Positions 8,326-16,292 of a stretch of DNA of 48,046 nt are shown here, piece after piece. The notes beneath the pieces are model-generated. The model was not told where the DNA came from. It ran no database searches and saw only the letters and a program-made list of their open reading frames with translations. The stretch comes from Halobacteriales archaeon QS_1_68_17. Lineage in GTDB: Archaea; Halobacteriota; Halobacteria; Halobacteriales; Haloarculaceae. The stretch spans positions 1-48,046 of the forward strand of contig PXRG01000013.1 in the NCBI GenBank assembly GCA_003021105.1. Reading direction: 5' to 3'. Each line of letters starts with the position of its first letter. The first letter of the stretch is position 1. Position numbers and translations under genes: made by a program.

Positions 8326-9369
8326 TCAGGGCAGCAACGAGTAGATGTGCCGTTCGTACGTTTCGCGGACCCGATCACCCCAGTCGTGCGTGTAGGTGTC
8401 GATGACGTCGCCGGCCACGTCCCCCCGGAGGTACTTGACGATGCCCCGATCGCCGGTCCGATCTCTGAGGTGCGTCGTGAAGAAGTGCCGGAAGTAGTGG
8501 GGCGTCACGTTCTCCTCCGCGCCGCTGCCGGGGCGATACCAGCCGGCGTCTGCCGCGTGGTCGGTCACGAGGTGGTGGACCTGTTCGGGTTCGAGTCGGC
8601 GACCCCAGTTGTCGGCCGTGCTGACGAACAGCGGCTCAGCGGGGGAAACGGGATCGGGCCTGATCGCCAGCCACCGTTTCAGGACGCCGGCGAGTTCCCC
8701 GTCGACGGGTATCACCGTCGGACGTTTCCGTTTGTTCGACGCCGTTCGCCGCTCGCCGTTGACCGTCGCGTTGCGCGCAGGCTCCGGCGAGACGTAGATC
8801 GCTCCGTCCCGGCCGTTGAGTTGCGGCCTCGTCGGTTCGTCGTGGAGGTCCCCGAGAGAGGGAACAGCGACGTCTCTGAGGTCGAGATTGCACAGCTCGC
8901 CCGCGCGCATCCCCGTTTTGAGCAGCGTCACGACCACCGCCCGGTCGAGCGGGTGGGACAGGCCCCCGACGAACGAACGCATTTCCGGCACCGAGAGTTC
9001 GCGCCTGTCAGGGTCGGTGGCGATCGTCTCGTCCATCTCCTCGACGACGAGCGCCATGGGATTGGAATCGAAGATGCCGACCTGCACCATGTAGTCGTAG
9101 AACCGGTGGAGGTACGAGGCGTAGGTAGCGACCGTGCTCGGGGCGACTGCCCCGCGCCGGTCGTGGATCCACGCGAGACAATCGCGGTGGGTCGTCTCGC
9201 TCAGGTGGACTCCGCCGTCCTCATCCCGCGACGCGAGGAACGATTCGAACTCGCGGAGCACGCGCTCGTAGGACTTCCTCGTCCGCTCTGACTTCCCGTG
9301 GTACGTCATGTCGTCCAAGAAATAGCCGACGGGATCGGACACCTCGTCCGGCGCGTCCTCGGCGCTCAT
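8326..9369 (-). CDS. Tyrosine recombinase / integrase
   Basis: A 347-residue site-specific recombinase of the XerC/D-phage integrase class. The N-terminal SAM-like core-binding domain (residues 10-105, with GKSERTRKSYERVLREFESFL) is followed by the catalytic domain. Visible catalytic residues are R155 (TGMRAGEL), a lysine in NKRKRPTVIP (about 212-221), H291-x-x-R294 (HYFRHFF) and a nucleophile candidate Y326 in DTYTHDW, aligning with XerD IYTHV. The second histidine of the classic GH motif is replaced (RGD). ATG 9369 lies inside the ATGA overlap with the upstream DUF5805 gene, so the two are probably translated together. This could be a remnant of an integrated element or a resident recombinase; no att site was identified. 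Confidence 0.85.
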   Translation of the reverse strand: MSAEDAPDEVSDPVGYFLDDMTYHGKSERTRKSYERVLREFESFLASRDEDGGVHLSETTHRDCLAWIHDRRGAVAPSTVATYASYLHRFYDYMVQVGIFDSNPMALVVEEMDETIATDPDRRELSVPEMRSFVGGLSHPLDRAVVVTLLKTGMRAGELCNLDLRDVAVPSLGDLHDEPTRPQLNGRDGAIYVSPEPARNATVNGERRTASNKRKRPTVIPVDGELAGVLKRWLAIRPDPVSPAEPLFVSTADNWGRRLEPEQVHHLVTDHAADAGWYRPGSGAEENVTPHYFRHFFTTHLRDRTGDRGIVKYLRGDVAGDVIDTYTHDWGDRVRETYERHIYSLLP

Positions 9370-9779
9370 GCGTCCAGGATGTACCCCCCGTTGCGCGGAC
9401 TGTGGCGGACGCGTCCCTCGTCTTCGAGTTGTTTGAGCGTGGTTTCGAGGCGTTGCTCGACGTCGGCCGTGAGTTCGCTCGCCAGTTCGTCCCACGAGCG
9501 GTAGGCGTTTTCCGAGAGCAGTTCTACGACCGCCGGTTCCAGTTCGGGCCTCGCTTTCTCACCGGTCCGTTCGCCCGGTCCGCTCGCGTTCGCGGTTTCC
9601 CCGGTCTCGTCGACGTCGCCGCCGGGGAACCCCCGCCGACCCGCTTGTACCATCGTCCTGACGAACTCGCTGAGGCTCATGTCGAGCTCGGTCGCCTGGC
9701 GCTTCCACTCCTCCTTTTGATACCCCGGGACGTACGTCTTCACGCTCGTCCGGTCCGTATCGACCTCTTCGGCTGGCAC
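9366..9779 (-). CDS. DUF5805 protein: ribbon-helix-helix plus winged helix
   Basis: A 137-residue protein with two parts. The N-terminus (TSVKTYVPGYQKEEW...LSEFVRTMVQAG) resembles a ribbon-helix-helix DNA-binding fold. The C-terminal 60 residues (ELEPAVVELLSENAYRSWDELA...QRLETTLKQLEDEGRVRHS) form a winged helix. This combination is DUF5805 of haloarchaea. The start is GTG 9779. It overlaps the integrase start by 4 bases, so it plausibly acts as the integrase's partner or regulator; that is inference from the operon. A palindrome at 9827-9844 upstream could be its operator. Confidence 0.8.
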   Translation of the reverse strand: MPAEEVDTDRTSVKTYVPGYQKEEWKRQATELDMSLSEFVRTMVQAGRRGFPGGDVDETGETANASGPGERTGEKARPELEPAVVELLSENAYRSWDELASELTADVEQRLETTLKQLEDEGRVRHSPRNGGYILDA

Positions 9780-9826
9780 GGATCGGGGATCGGAACGCTC
9801 TCACTTCAATCTGTCCCCAGATACCG

Positions 9827-9844
9827 AAATAAAGGCCCTTATTT
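9827..9844. promoter_or_regulatory. Palindrome upstream of the DUF5805-integrase operon
   Basis: The arms aaataa (9827-9832) and ttattt (9839-9844) flank the hexamer aggccc. It lies 48-65 bases before the GTG at 9779, within the only AT-rich stretch there, so it covers the likely promoter. It is a candidate operator for the RHH protein encoded next to it, or simply part of the basal promoter. Confidence 0.35.
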
Positions 9845-11423
9845 TGGAATATAGCACCATCTGAGGAACGTCTAAGGCAACCCTACGTCGAACTAAGTAC
9901 TAGAAATTTATCTCTAAATCCCCGATGGACCGCACACCAGTTTCTCCTTTCGAGGCATCTTTCGGCCTTCTACCCCGGGGTCGACATCGGAGAACGGACG
10001 GACAACGGGTTTCTCGCGCTGACGGGGACGAGACGCGACTGCCCAACGAACCGACAGGTGATTCTAGACTGTTGCTTCCGGCGGAGCTGGTAAGCGATCG
10101 GAGACGACACGGAGACAGTACCACACTCGGGACACGCGGGGGCGAGTGGAGTGGCAAGTCGGCCCCTGGGTAGGCTCCGAGTTCGGAATGAATCTCCAGT
10201 ATCTGCTTTCTTCGTGGGCCGCTCTCCAATGCGGGCATCCGACCGGCGAACTCCCACGTAGATGCATAGCTGTGACTACTAGTGGTCTATGGCCGGGAAA
10301 TAGCGAGTCCAGTCCTCGGAACTTATACTGGTGGCTGTAAAGCAGAGACTGGTGAGTAAAAGAATTACAGCCACCAGTATTACTACCCCGGGTAGTCGCG
10401 GGTCCCTGATTCTGTATACAGCGAATAGTCCGCGTGGAGGATACAACCGATACGCCCCCTCGTCGGGACGTGATGGCAGCCGGGGAGGACCTGATCTCCT
10501 TATCCCCGATATCTATTTTCGCCTCAATCCACCGAGTTGCGGGGAAAAGGGCGGTTGTAGTCGGCTCCCGTGTTCCGTGGCCCGTCGTCGAATACACCCG
10601 GACCGAAAAGGACCTGAGGTCTTGGATCCAGTGCGTGCTCCTGCGGCCGCTCGCGGTGGCGACGAGAGATGTCCGGGCCGACTGGAAAGGATCCGTGGGC
10701 TGTCTTCGAACCTCACGACCGGGGGTGCACCAACATACTCTGTCCGCTTTACAGGCTCGAACAACAGGACCGTCAACTGTCGAGGATAGTCGATCCAGGC
10801 TACTCGATCCTGTTAGCTGGTGGTGTCCGCGGGACCAACTCAACTCCAATCGTCAGTCGCCGGCGGAGCTAGAACGCCACGGGGCCGATCACGCGGTCGA
10901 GCGAAGACGAGAACCGGCTCCAGATCCGGATCTCTCGCCCCCGAATTCGCGCGATTGCCTCGCGTGTCCCGCCGCGGGAAGAACTGTATTGTGTGCTGCT
11001 GGACTTGTAAATCATATATCGCTATACCAATCGGATAGGCCGTAGCAGCGATACACTCCGGGTCCTTCGGGGGTCCACCCCGGGAAGCGACGGAAGTCCT
11101 GGGCCACGCTCGGCCGCTAAGCTCGGTGATTTCCGGTTCGATAACACTGGCGTCCGGACGACCAGAAGAGTCCCCCGCTTGTCGGAGCGGTGTCGGCGTC
11201 GTACCCGATCATGGACCAGCGGGCAAAGCGGGCGGAGGCAGGTTCGCCGGCGTCAGAAATGTGAGCGTGGAGGGCGTCGCTGACGCGTCAGCAGGGTCAG
11301 GGGCGCGATCGGAGCTACCGAACGAACCGATAAAAAACACCCTGTTTTGATGTCTAAAAAAATCTGCCGACGGACGACAAGTGCAGCAGGGGAAAGTAGT
11401 TACGATCTTTATAGAAACGTTCA
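9845..11423. other. Gene-poor lower-GC region (about 1.6 kb)
   Basis: No convincing haloarchaeal gene is seen over this stretch. Open frames exist on both strands, but their products are basic, rich in Ser, Arg, Cys and Trp, and lack the acidic composition and GC3 bias of the surrounding genes. The best small candidate is 10669-10872 (+, 67 residues, beginning MSGPTGKDPWAVFEPHDRGC), still weak. The region contains a 16-bp inverted repeat (10325-10380) and several AT-rich blocks (9890-9915, 11005-11030). Together with the integrase next to it, this looks like the decayed remainder of an integrated element. Confidence 0.55.
10325..10380. repeat. 16-bp perfect inverted repeat with 24-base spacer
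   Basis: The left arm atactggtggctgtaa (10325-10340) is perfectly complementary to the right arm ttacagccaccagtat (10365-10380). The spacer contains a third, imperfect copy, actggtgagtaa (10348-10359), in the same direction as the left arm. No open frame accounts for it. It could be a hairpin RNA, a recombinase or replication-protein site, or the fused ends of a lost insertion element. Confidence 0.8.
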
Positions 11424-11439
11424 TTTTCCTCGGGGAAAA
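11408..11439 (+). promoter_or_regulatory. Promoter and candidate autoregulatory operator of the HTH gene
   Basis: A TATA-like element tttata (11408-11413) is followed by the palindrome ttttcc-tcgg-ggaaaa (11424-11439), which ends 9 bases before ATG 11449. The expected transcription start lies within the palindrome, so a protein bound there would block initiation. Autoregulation by the HTH protein encoded immediately downstream is the simplest inference. Confidence 0.45.
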
Positions 11440-11448
11440 AACGCGACC

Positions 11449-12219
11449 ATGCAAAGCGGACGGTCCGGGATCGAGTACGTACTGGACTCCGGAGTCCGCA
11501 CTGAGTTGCTGGTGGCGATTGCCCGGAACGAACCGTCGACGGCGACATTACTAGAGGAGACCGACGCCAGCCAGTCCGCGGTCTACAGTGCACTGGGGGA
11601 CCTCGAAGGGCGCGACCTCGTGGACTCCGTGGACGAGCGCTGGCGTGTCACGGGCAGGGGACGGATCGTCGCCGATCTGATCGGGACGATAGACCGGATC
11701 GAGGACGTGTTCGCCGCGGACGACCGCTACTGGAACAACCACGACGCCGGCGCGATCCCGCGCGAGTTCAGGATTCGGCTGGCGGCGCTCTCGGAGTGTC
11801 GGATCGAGCGGGCGACCGAGACGGATCCGGGGAGGGTCAAGAGGCTGATTGGGGACCGACTCGACGCGGCCGAGGAGGTCTGGATCGCCACGCCGATCTA
11901 CGACCCCGGCTTCGCCGAGAAACTGGCGGGCGTCGAGCGGGCGCGATTGCTGTTCGACGAGGCGGTGGTCACGGACCTCGACAAGCGGCCGAGCGACGGG
12001 GCAATGGAGGGAGTGACCGTCCGGATCGGGTCGGTCGAGTTCGCGCTCACGGTGACCGACGAGTGCCTGCTCGCCTCGCTGCCCGAGTGCGACGGGGGGT
12101 ACGACGCACGCACCGAGATCGTCGCCGAAGACGAACGCGCACTCGACTGGGCGACCGAACTCTTCGAGCACTGCTGGTCGGAGTCCGTCCCCGTCGAGGA
12201 GTTTTTCACCGGCCGATGA
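11449..12219 (+). CDS. Winged-helix transcription regulator, FilR1/DUF1724-like
   Basis: A 256-residue regulator. Residues 5-70 form a winged helix (LDSGVRTELLVAIARNEPSTATLLEETDASQSAVYSALGDLEGRDLV), with the recognition helix around QSAVYSALGDLE. Residues 110-250 (WIATPIYDPGFAEKLAGVERARLLFDEAVVTDL) resemble the effector domain of the methanogenesis regulator FilR1 family (DUF1724), which is widespread in haloarchaea as single-gene regulators. The ligand is unknown. ATG 11449 fits the promoter; an in-frame upstream ATG at 11347 would add 34 unlikely residues and precede the TATA box. A T-tract follows the stop. Confidence 0.8.
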   Translation: MQSGRSGIEYVLDSGVRTELLVAIARNEPSTATLLEETDASQSAVYSALGDLEGRDLVDSVDERWRVTGRGRIVADLIGTIDRIEDVFAADDRYWNNHDAGAIPREFRIRLAALSECRIERATETDPGRVKRLIGDRLDAAEEVWIATPIYDPGFAEKLAGVERARLLFDEAVVTDLDKRPSDGAMEGVTVRIGSVEFALTVTDECLLASLPECDGGYDARTEIVAEDERALDWATELFEHCWSESVPVEEFFTGR

Positions 12220-12225
12220 TTTTTT
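12220..12225 (+). terminator. T-tract terminator after the HTH gene
   Basis: Six consecutive T bases start at the end of the stop region of the HTH gene (stop 12217-12219). U-rich tracts at the RNA 3' end are the usual archaeal termination signal. No strong hairpin precedes it, which is normal in archaea. Confidence 0.4.
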
Positions 12226-12269
12226 GGCGAACCTAAAAGCTAAAGGGCTGGCGTCGCCACTCCCGGAGT

Positions 12270-12901
12270 ATGAGCCAGTCGGTACACCGCGAGTCGCGTA
12301 GCTACACTTTCGACGACGTGAGCGTGGTCATGGGCACCTACAACGAGGAAGCGGCAGTCGGGACAGTCATCGACGACATCGATCGGGTCAGTGACGGCCG
12401 GGCGAACGTCGTCTGCGTCGACAGTTCCACGGACCGGACGCCCGAGATCGCCCGCGAACGCGGTGCGCGGGTCATCGAACAGCCGCCGCGGGGATACGGG
12501 GTGGCCGTCGCGGCGGCGCTCGACGCCGCCGACCGGCCGGTCGTAGTGACGAGAGCGGGGACCGTCTCTACTACGGGGCCGAAACGATGCCGGCGTTCAA
12601 CCGCCTGGGGAACCACCTGTTCGCCCTGCTGGCGAGCGTGCTCGTCGGCCGGCGCGTCCACGACACGACGACCGGGATGCGCGCCTACCGGCGGTCGGTC
12701 GTCGAAGCGATCGAGTGGACGGAGAACACGGGGCTGTCGGCGGAACTCCTGATGCGGCCGGTGATGCGCGGGTACGACGTCATCGAGTTGCCCATCGAGT
12801 ACGGGAACAGGAAAGGGGAGACGAAACTCGATCCCCTGACCGGCGGCGCGGAGATCGCGGCCTCGATCGTCCGGGTTGGCATCCAGGAACGGATGCGGTA
12901 G
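12270..12901 (+). pseudogene. Broken dolichyl-phosphate sugar transferase (GT2, AglD/AglJ-like)
   Basis: Two frames together give a family 2 glycosyltransferase. The first frame runs from ATG 12270 (VSVVMGTYNEEAAVGTVIDDI, then NVVCVDSSTDRTPEIARERGARVIEQPPRGYGVAV). Near 12548-12556 the homologous reading jumps to another frame (DRLYYGAETMPAFNRLGNHLF through VHDTTTGMRAYRRSVVEAIEWTENTGLSAELL to IQERMR). Family members carry about 25-30 residues here, including the D-x-D metal-binding region (typically near DCDDTYP). Those residues are absent, so even a ribosomal frameshift would not restore the active site. Membrane-associated sugar transfer to dolichyl phosphate is the expected ancestral role. 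It may be a true pseudogene or a sequence/assembly error. Confidence 0.8.
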
Positions 12902-12906
12902 GGCGC

Positions 12907-15147
12907 TCACTCCGAGGCTAGTTCCGTCGTCACGTCGACGCCGGCCACGTAATCGTTCGCCCCGGGGAGGTAGGTCCCCGCGGGTCCGCACCGCGGGGTC
13001 AGCCGGCAGATCCGCGTCCGCGGGGGCCAGAGGACCCGGAGCCGGCCGCCGTCCGGGATCACGGTCAGCTCCTGCCTGTAGGTGACCGTCGACCCGCCGT
13101 GCTGGGTGAGGGTGACCGAGAGTGCGACCTCGGTCGGGCCGTCGACGGGTACCGTCCTGTTGTCCGAGTACCGCCGGAGGCCGTCCGCGTCGACCCGCGC
13201 CCCCGCGGGCGTCAGGAGCCACTCGACGGATAGCGTCCGGTCGGGGAGGTGCTCGACGCCGTACTGAACGGCCCGCCCGCCCGCGGCGATCCGGACGGTC
13301 GCGGTCTCAGCGCCGGCCACGACGCCCAGATTGCTCGTGGCACGGTGTCTCCGCGCAGTCCGGGCGGACAGCCGCTCGATCCCGGCGCTGACCTCGCCCG
13401 ACGGCTCGACCGTCCACTCCCCCCGGACCTGGTATCGGTAGAGTGTCCGGTTCGGATACGCGTCGAGGACGGCCGCGTCGGCCGCCGGCCCCCGGTCGAG
13501 CGCGTAGACGACCGGCCCGCCGACGCGTCCCCCGTTGCGGAGCGACTGGAAGGGATGGATGAGCCAGTCGCCGTACGGCGTCGGGACGAACACCAGCGCC
13601 CGGTCGAACTCCCGCTTCTCGAAGGGTTCGTAGACCTGTTCGTACCGGTCGGTGTACGCCCCGTGTCGCTCCACGGGCCCGTCGAGCGCGGCGGCCGTCA
13701 GGCCGGTCCCGCCCAGCGAGGCCGCGACCACCAGCACGGCCAGGACTTCCCGCCGCGACGGTCGGTCGACGCGGTCCGCGAGAGCGAGTATCCGGCTCCC
13801 GGCGGCCGTCGCGCCGGCCGCGCCGAACACCGCGAGCACGACGAGCGCGTCGAAGTGGTAGAACGGACCGAACAGCGCGATCAGGCCGTCGTCCGGGTCG
13901 GACAACTCCGCGAGGACGTTCAGATTCCCCCAGAACGCGACGTTGCCGACCGCCACGGATGCGAGGACGCCGAGGAGGACGACCCGGAGGGTGCGGTCGT
14001 CGAGGACGCTCCGGTCCGCGCGCCCGTCTTGCCCCGGTCGCCCGTCGTGTGTCGCGTCGGTCCCGGCGCGTGCGTCTCGTCCCCGCCGCCCGCCGGCCAC
14101 GTCGGGTTCCGCGCTTCTGCCCTGTCCTTCGAGTCCGGGGGCCGCGTCGCCCCCGTCGCGTCCGCTCTGTTCCCGGAGCACGCGGGTAACGCCGATCCCC
14201 GCCAGGACGGTCCCGAGCGGCGGGATCGGACCCCACCGCGTCAGCAGTTGCCAGAGCACCCGTACGTTCGCCCGGACTGCCAGTTCCGGCGTGTAGAGGC
14301 GGTCGTGGCCGAGAATCCGGCGGTAGCCGAACCCGATCCCGTCCAGCGGCGCGAACGCCGCGTACGGGAACAACAGCGGGTCCCCGGTGACGACCCGGTT
14401 GTACGCGAGCGTCACCGCGACCCCGGCCAGACCGAGGATCGCAATGACCCCGAGCGACCGGCCGACGGCGAGTAGCCGGTCTCTGTCGTCCCGGTTCCAC
14501 GCGAGCAGGGCGACACTGTAGAGGACGAACGGGAGCGCGAAGAGGACGGCTGTGTAGGGGCGAGCGAAAACCGCGATGCCGACGGCCGTCCCCGCGAGGA
14601 CGGCATCGCGGAGACGTCCGCCGCGGACCGCTCGCACGTACCCGAGTGCGAAAAGCAGGTTCAGGAACGTCGTGGGCGCGTACGGCAGAAAGACGGCCGA
14701 CGCGAGCAGGAACATCGGCGACAGCGCCAGGAGGACGGCCGCGAGGAGCCCGGTCCGGCGGTCGAACGCCGCGGTCCCGAGCGCCCCCACGAGCCAGGCG
14801 TTGGCGGCGGCGACGGCACCCAGCACCAGGCGCGGGACGCCGACTGCCAGTCCGGTGGCGAACATCGCGGCCGGGACCGGCGCGTACTTGGGGTAGAGCC
14901 GCGATCCGTCCAGGACGAAAAACCAGGGTCGCACCGCCTCGGGGACGGGACTCTCCAGCCAGAGGTTCCCGCGGAGCAACATCGCGGCCTGCTGGAGGTA
15001 CACCCCCTCGTCGTGGTTCGCGGAGTGGTGCGGGAAGAGTTCGACCGCGATCACGAACACGGCGACGCCTGCCAGGACCGAGATCAGGAGCCGTGCGGGG
15101 TCGGGACGCACGGTAAGCCGGTGCCACCAGTTCCGGCGGCGGCTCAT
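12907..15147 (-). CDS. Polytopic membrane glycosyltransferase-like protein (GT39/ArnT-like)
   Basis: This 746-residue protein has about ten N-terminal hydrophobic segments (roughly residues 18-340 and 395-520) and a soluble C-terminal domain (about 540-746). The first extracytoplasmic loop carries SANHDEGVYLQQA (D46, E47), the acidic pair plus tyrosine typical of lipid-phospho-sugar transferases of the PMT/ArnT superfamily. A hydrophilic loop near residues 320-390 is very rich in G, R and D. ATG 15147 overlaps the stop of the ABC ATPase gene in ATGA, so it is translationally coupled to the iron transporter operon, an unusual partnership. A sugar or lipid donor and acceptor cannot be named from sequence. 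The gene ends 5 bases from the convergent broken GT2 gene. Confidence 0.75.
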   Translation of the reverse strand: MSRRRNWWHRLTVRPDPARLLISVLAGVAVFVIAVELFPHHSANHDEGVYLQQAAMLLRGNLWLESPVPEAVRPWFFVLDGSRLYPKYAPVPAAMFATGLAVGVPRLVLGAVAAANAWLVGALGTAAFDRRTGLLAAVLLALSPMFLLASAVFLPYAPTTFLNLLFALGYVRAVRGGRLRDAVLAGTAVGIAVFARPYTAVLFALPFVLYSVALLAWNRDDRDRLLAVGRSLGVIAILGLAGVAVTLAYNRVVTGDPLLFPYAAFAPLDGIGFGYRRILGHDRLYTPELAVRANVRVLWQLLTRWGPIPPLGTVLAGIGVTRVLREQSGRDGGDAAPGLEGQGRSAEPDVAGGRRGRDARAGTDATHDGRPGQDGRADRSVLDDRTLRVVLLGVLASVAVGNVAFWGNLNVLAELSDPDDGLIALFGPFYHFDALVVLAVFGAAGATAAGSRILALADRVDRPSRREVLAVLVVAASLGGTGLTAAALDGPVERHGAYTDRYEQVYEPFEKREFDRALVFVPTPYGDWLIHPFQSLRNGGRVGGPVVYALDRGPAADAAVLDAYPNRTLYRYQVRGEWTVEPSGEVSAGIERLSARTARRHRATSNLGVVAGAETATVRIAAGGRAVQYGVEHLPDRTLSVEWLLTPAGARVDADGLRRYSDNRTVPVDGPTEVALSVTLTQHGGSTVTYRQELTVIPDGGRLRVLWPPRTRICRLTPRCGPAGTYLPGANDYVAGVDVTTELASE

Positions 15148-16292
15148 CGCCCGGCGTCGGTGTCCGACCCGCCGTCGGCCACCCGGCGGGCACCGCGTGG
15201 GAACCACGCGAGGTCGTGGTCGGCGTCGAGTTCGACCGCGACCCGCTCGTCTAGCGGGACCTCGTCGGCGTGGTTGTGCATGCAGCCGACCACGTCGCCC
15301 GATTCCAGTTCGACCCGGTAGAGGATCGTCGGGCCGAGGAACCGGCGGTTGACGATCCGGCCGTTGGCACCGCCCTCGGCGGGTTTGGCGGTCACGTCGT
15401 CGGGCCGCACCAGCAGGTCGATGTCGGCCCCGTCGTACTGTTCGGTGAGGCCGTGGACCTGTCCGCGGTCGACCGGCCCGAGGCCGGTGTGGACCGTCCC
15501 GGCGTCGACCTCGCCGGCGAGGAAACTGGCGTGGCCGAGGAAGCTGGCGACGAACCGCGATTCGGGGTGCTGGAACACCTCCTCGGGGGTCCCTACCTGC
15601 TCTATCGTCCCGTCGCTCATGACGGCCACGCGGTCGCTGATCGACATGGCCTCCTCCTGGTCGTGGGTGACCGAGACGGCCGTGACGCCGGCCTCCTTGA
15701 GGATGCGCCGGACCTCCTCGCGCATCTCGACCCGGAGGTCGACGTCGAGGTTCGAGAACGGTTCGTCGAGCAACAGCAACCGGGGTTCCGGCGCGAGCGA
15801 CCGCGCCAGCGCGACCCGCTGTTGCTGGCCGCCGGAGAGTTCCGCCGGGTAGCTCTCGCGCTGTTCGGTCAGCCCCACGAGTTCGAACAGTTCGTCCACG
15901 CGCCGTTCCCGCTCGACCGGCGGCCGGTCTTTCAGCCCGAACGCGACGTTCTCGGCGGCGGTCTTGTGGGGAAACAGGGCGAACTCCTGGAACACGATGC
16001 CCACGTCCCGGCGTTCGGGCGGTGTGAAGGTCCCCGGCCCGCTGGCGACGGCTCCGTCGATTTGGACCTGCCCGGCGTCGGGGCGTTCGAGCCCCGCGAT
16101 CAGCCGGAGCGTCGTCGTCTTGCCACACCCCGACGGGCCGAGCAACGTCAGCAGTTCCCCCTCCTCGACGGTCAGGTCGAGGTCGTCGATGACCGTCGTC
16201 CCGTCGTACCGCTTGGTGATGCCGTCGAGCGCGAGGACGGCGTCTCGGGACGGCGATACCCCACTCGCTGGCGAGAGCGTGCTATTCGACAT
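15144..16292 (-). CDS. fbpC: Iron(III) ABC transporter ATP-binding protein
   Basis: The 382-residue ATPase subunit of a CUT1-type importer. Walker A is GPSGCGKT (52-59), the Q-loop is FQE (101-103), the signature LSGGQQQR spans 152-159, Walker B is LLLLDEP (172-178) and the H-loop is H210 (VTHDQEEAM). After about residue 230 comes a TOBE-type C-terminal domain (HASFLAGEV, LLVRPDDV). PotA and FbpC are hard to tell apart by ATPase alone; the periplasmic-type binding protein and the iron box upstream favour iron. The start is ATG 16292, overlapping the permease end by 11 bases. Its stop is fused to the start of the following membrane glycosyltransferase gene. Confidence 0.88.
   Translation of the reverse strand: MSNSTLSPASGVSPSRDAVLALDGITKRYDGTTVIDDLDLTVEEGELLTLLGPSGCGKTTTLRLIAGLERPDAGQVQIDGAVASGPGTFTPPERRDVGIVFQEFALFPHKTAAENVAFGLKDRPPVERERRVDELFELVGLTEQRESYPAELSGGQQQRVALARSLAPEPRLLLLDEPFSNLDVDLRVEMREEVRRILKEAGVTAVSVTHDQEEAMSISDRVAVMSDGTIEQVGTPEEVFQHPESRFVASFLGHASFLAGEVDAGTVHTGLGPVDRGQVHGLTEQYDGADIDLLVRPDDVTAKPAEGGANGRIVNRRFLGPTILYRVELESGDVVGCMHNHADEVPLDERVAVELDADHDLAWFPRGARRVADGGSDTDAGR

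Noticed and set aside
10064-10849. A 261-codon minus-strand frame in the gene-poor region
   Set aside because: The product is basic and Ser/Arg/Trp-rich, unlike haloarchaeal proteins, with no motif; the frame is chance in lower-GC DNA.
10669-10872. Possible 67-residue plus-strand protein
   Set aside because: It contains a tidy but unrecognised stretch (DPWAVFEPHDRGC); codon usage is unlike neighbours and there is no clear promoter, so it is not called as a gene.
12228-12250. Third iron box near the GT2 pseudogene
   Set aside because: Only one arm-like motif (cctaaa) occurs; the partner is a mirror and not an inverted copy.
12907-16128. A 1073-codon reading that extends the membrane glycosyltransferase upstream through the ABC ATPase
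   Set aside because: The extension is Arg/Pro-rich and overlaps the clear ATPase gene in another frame; the true start is ATG 15147.
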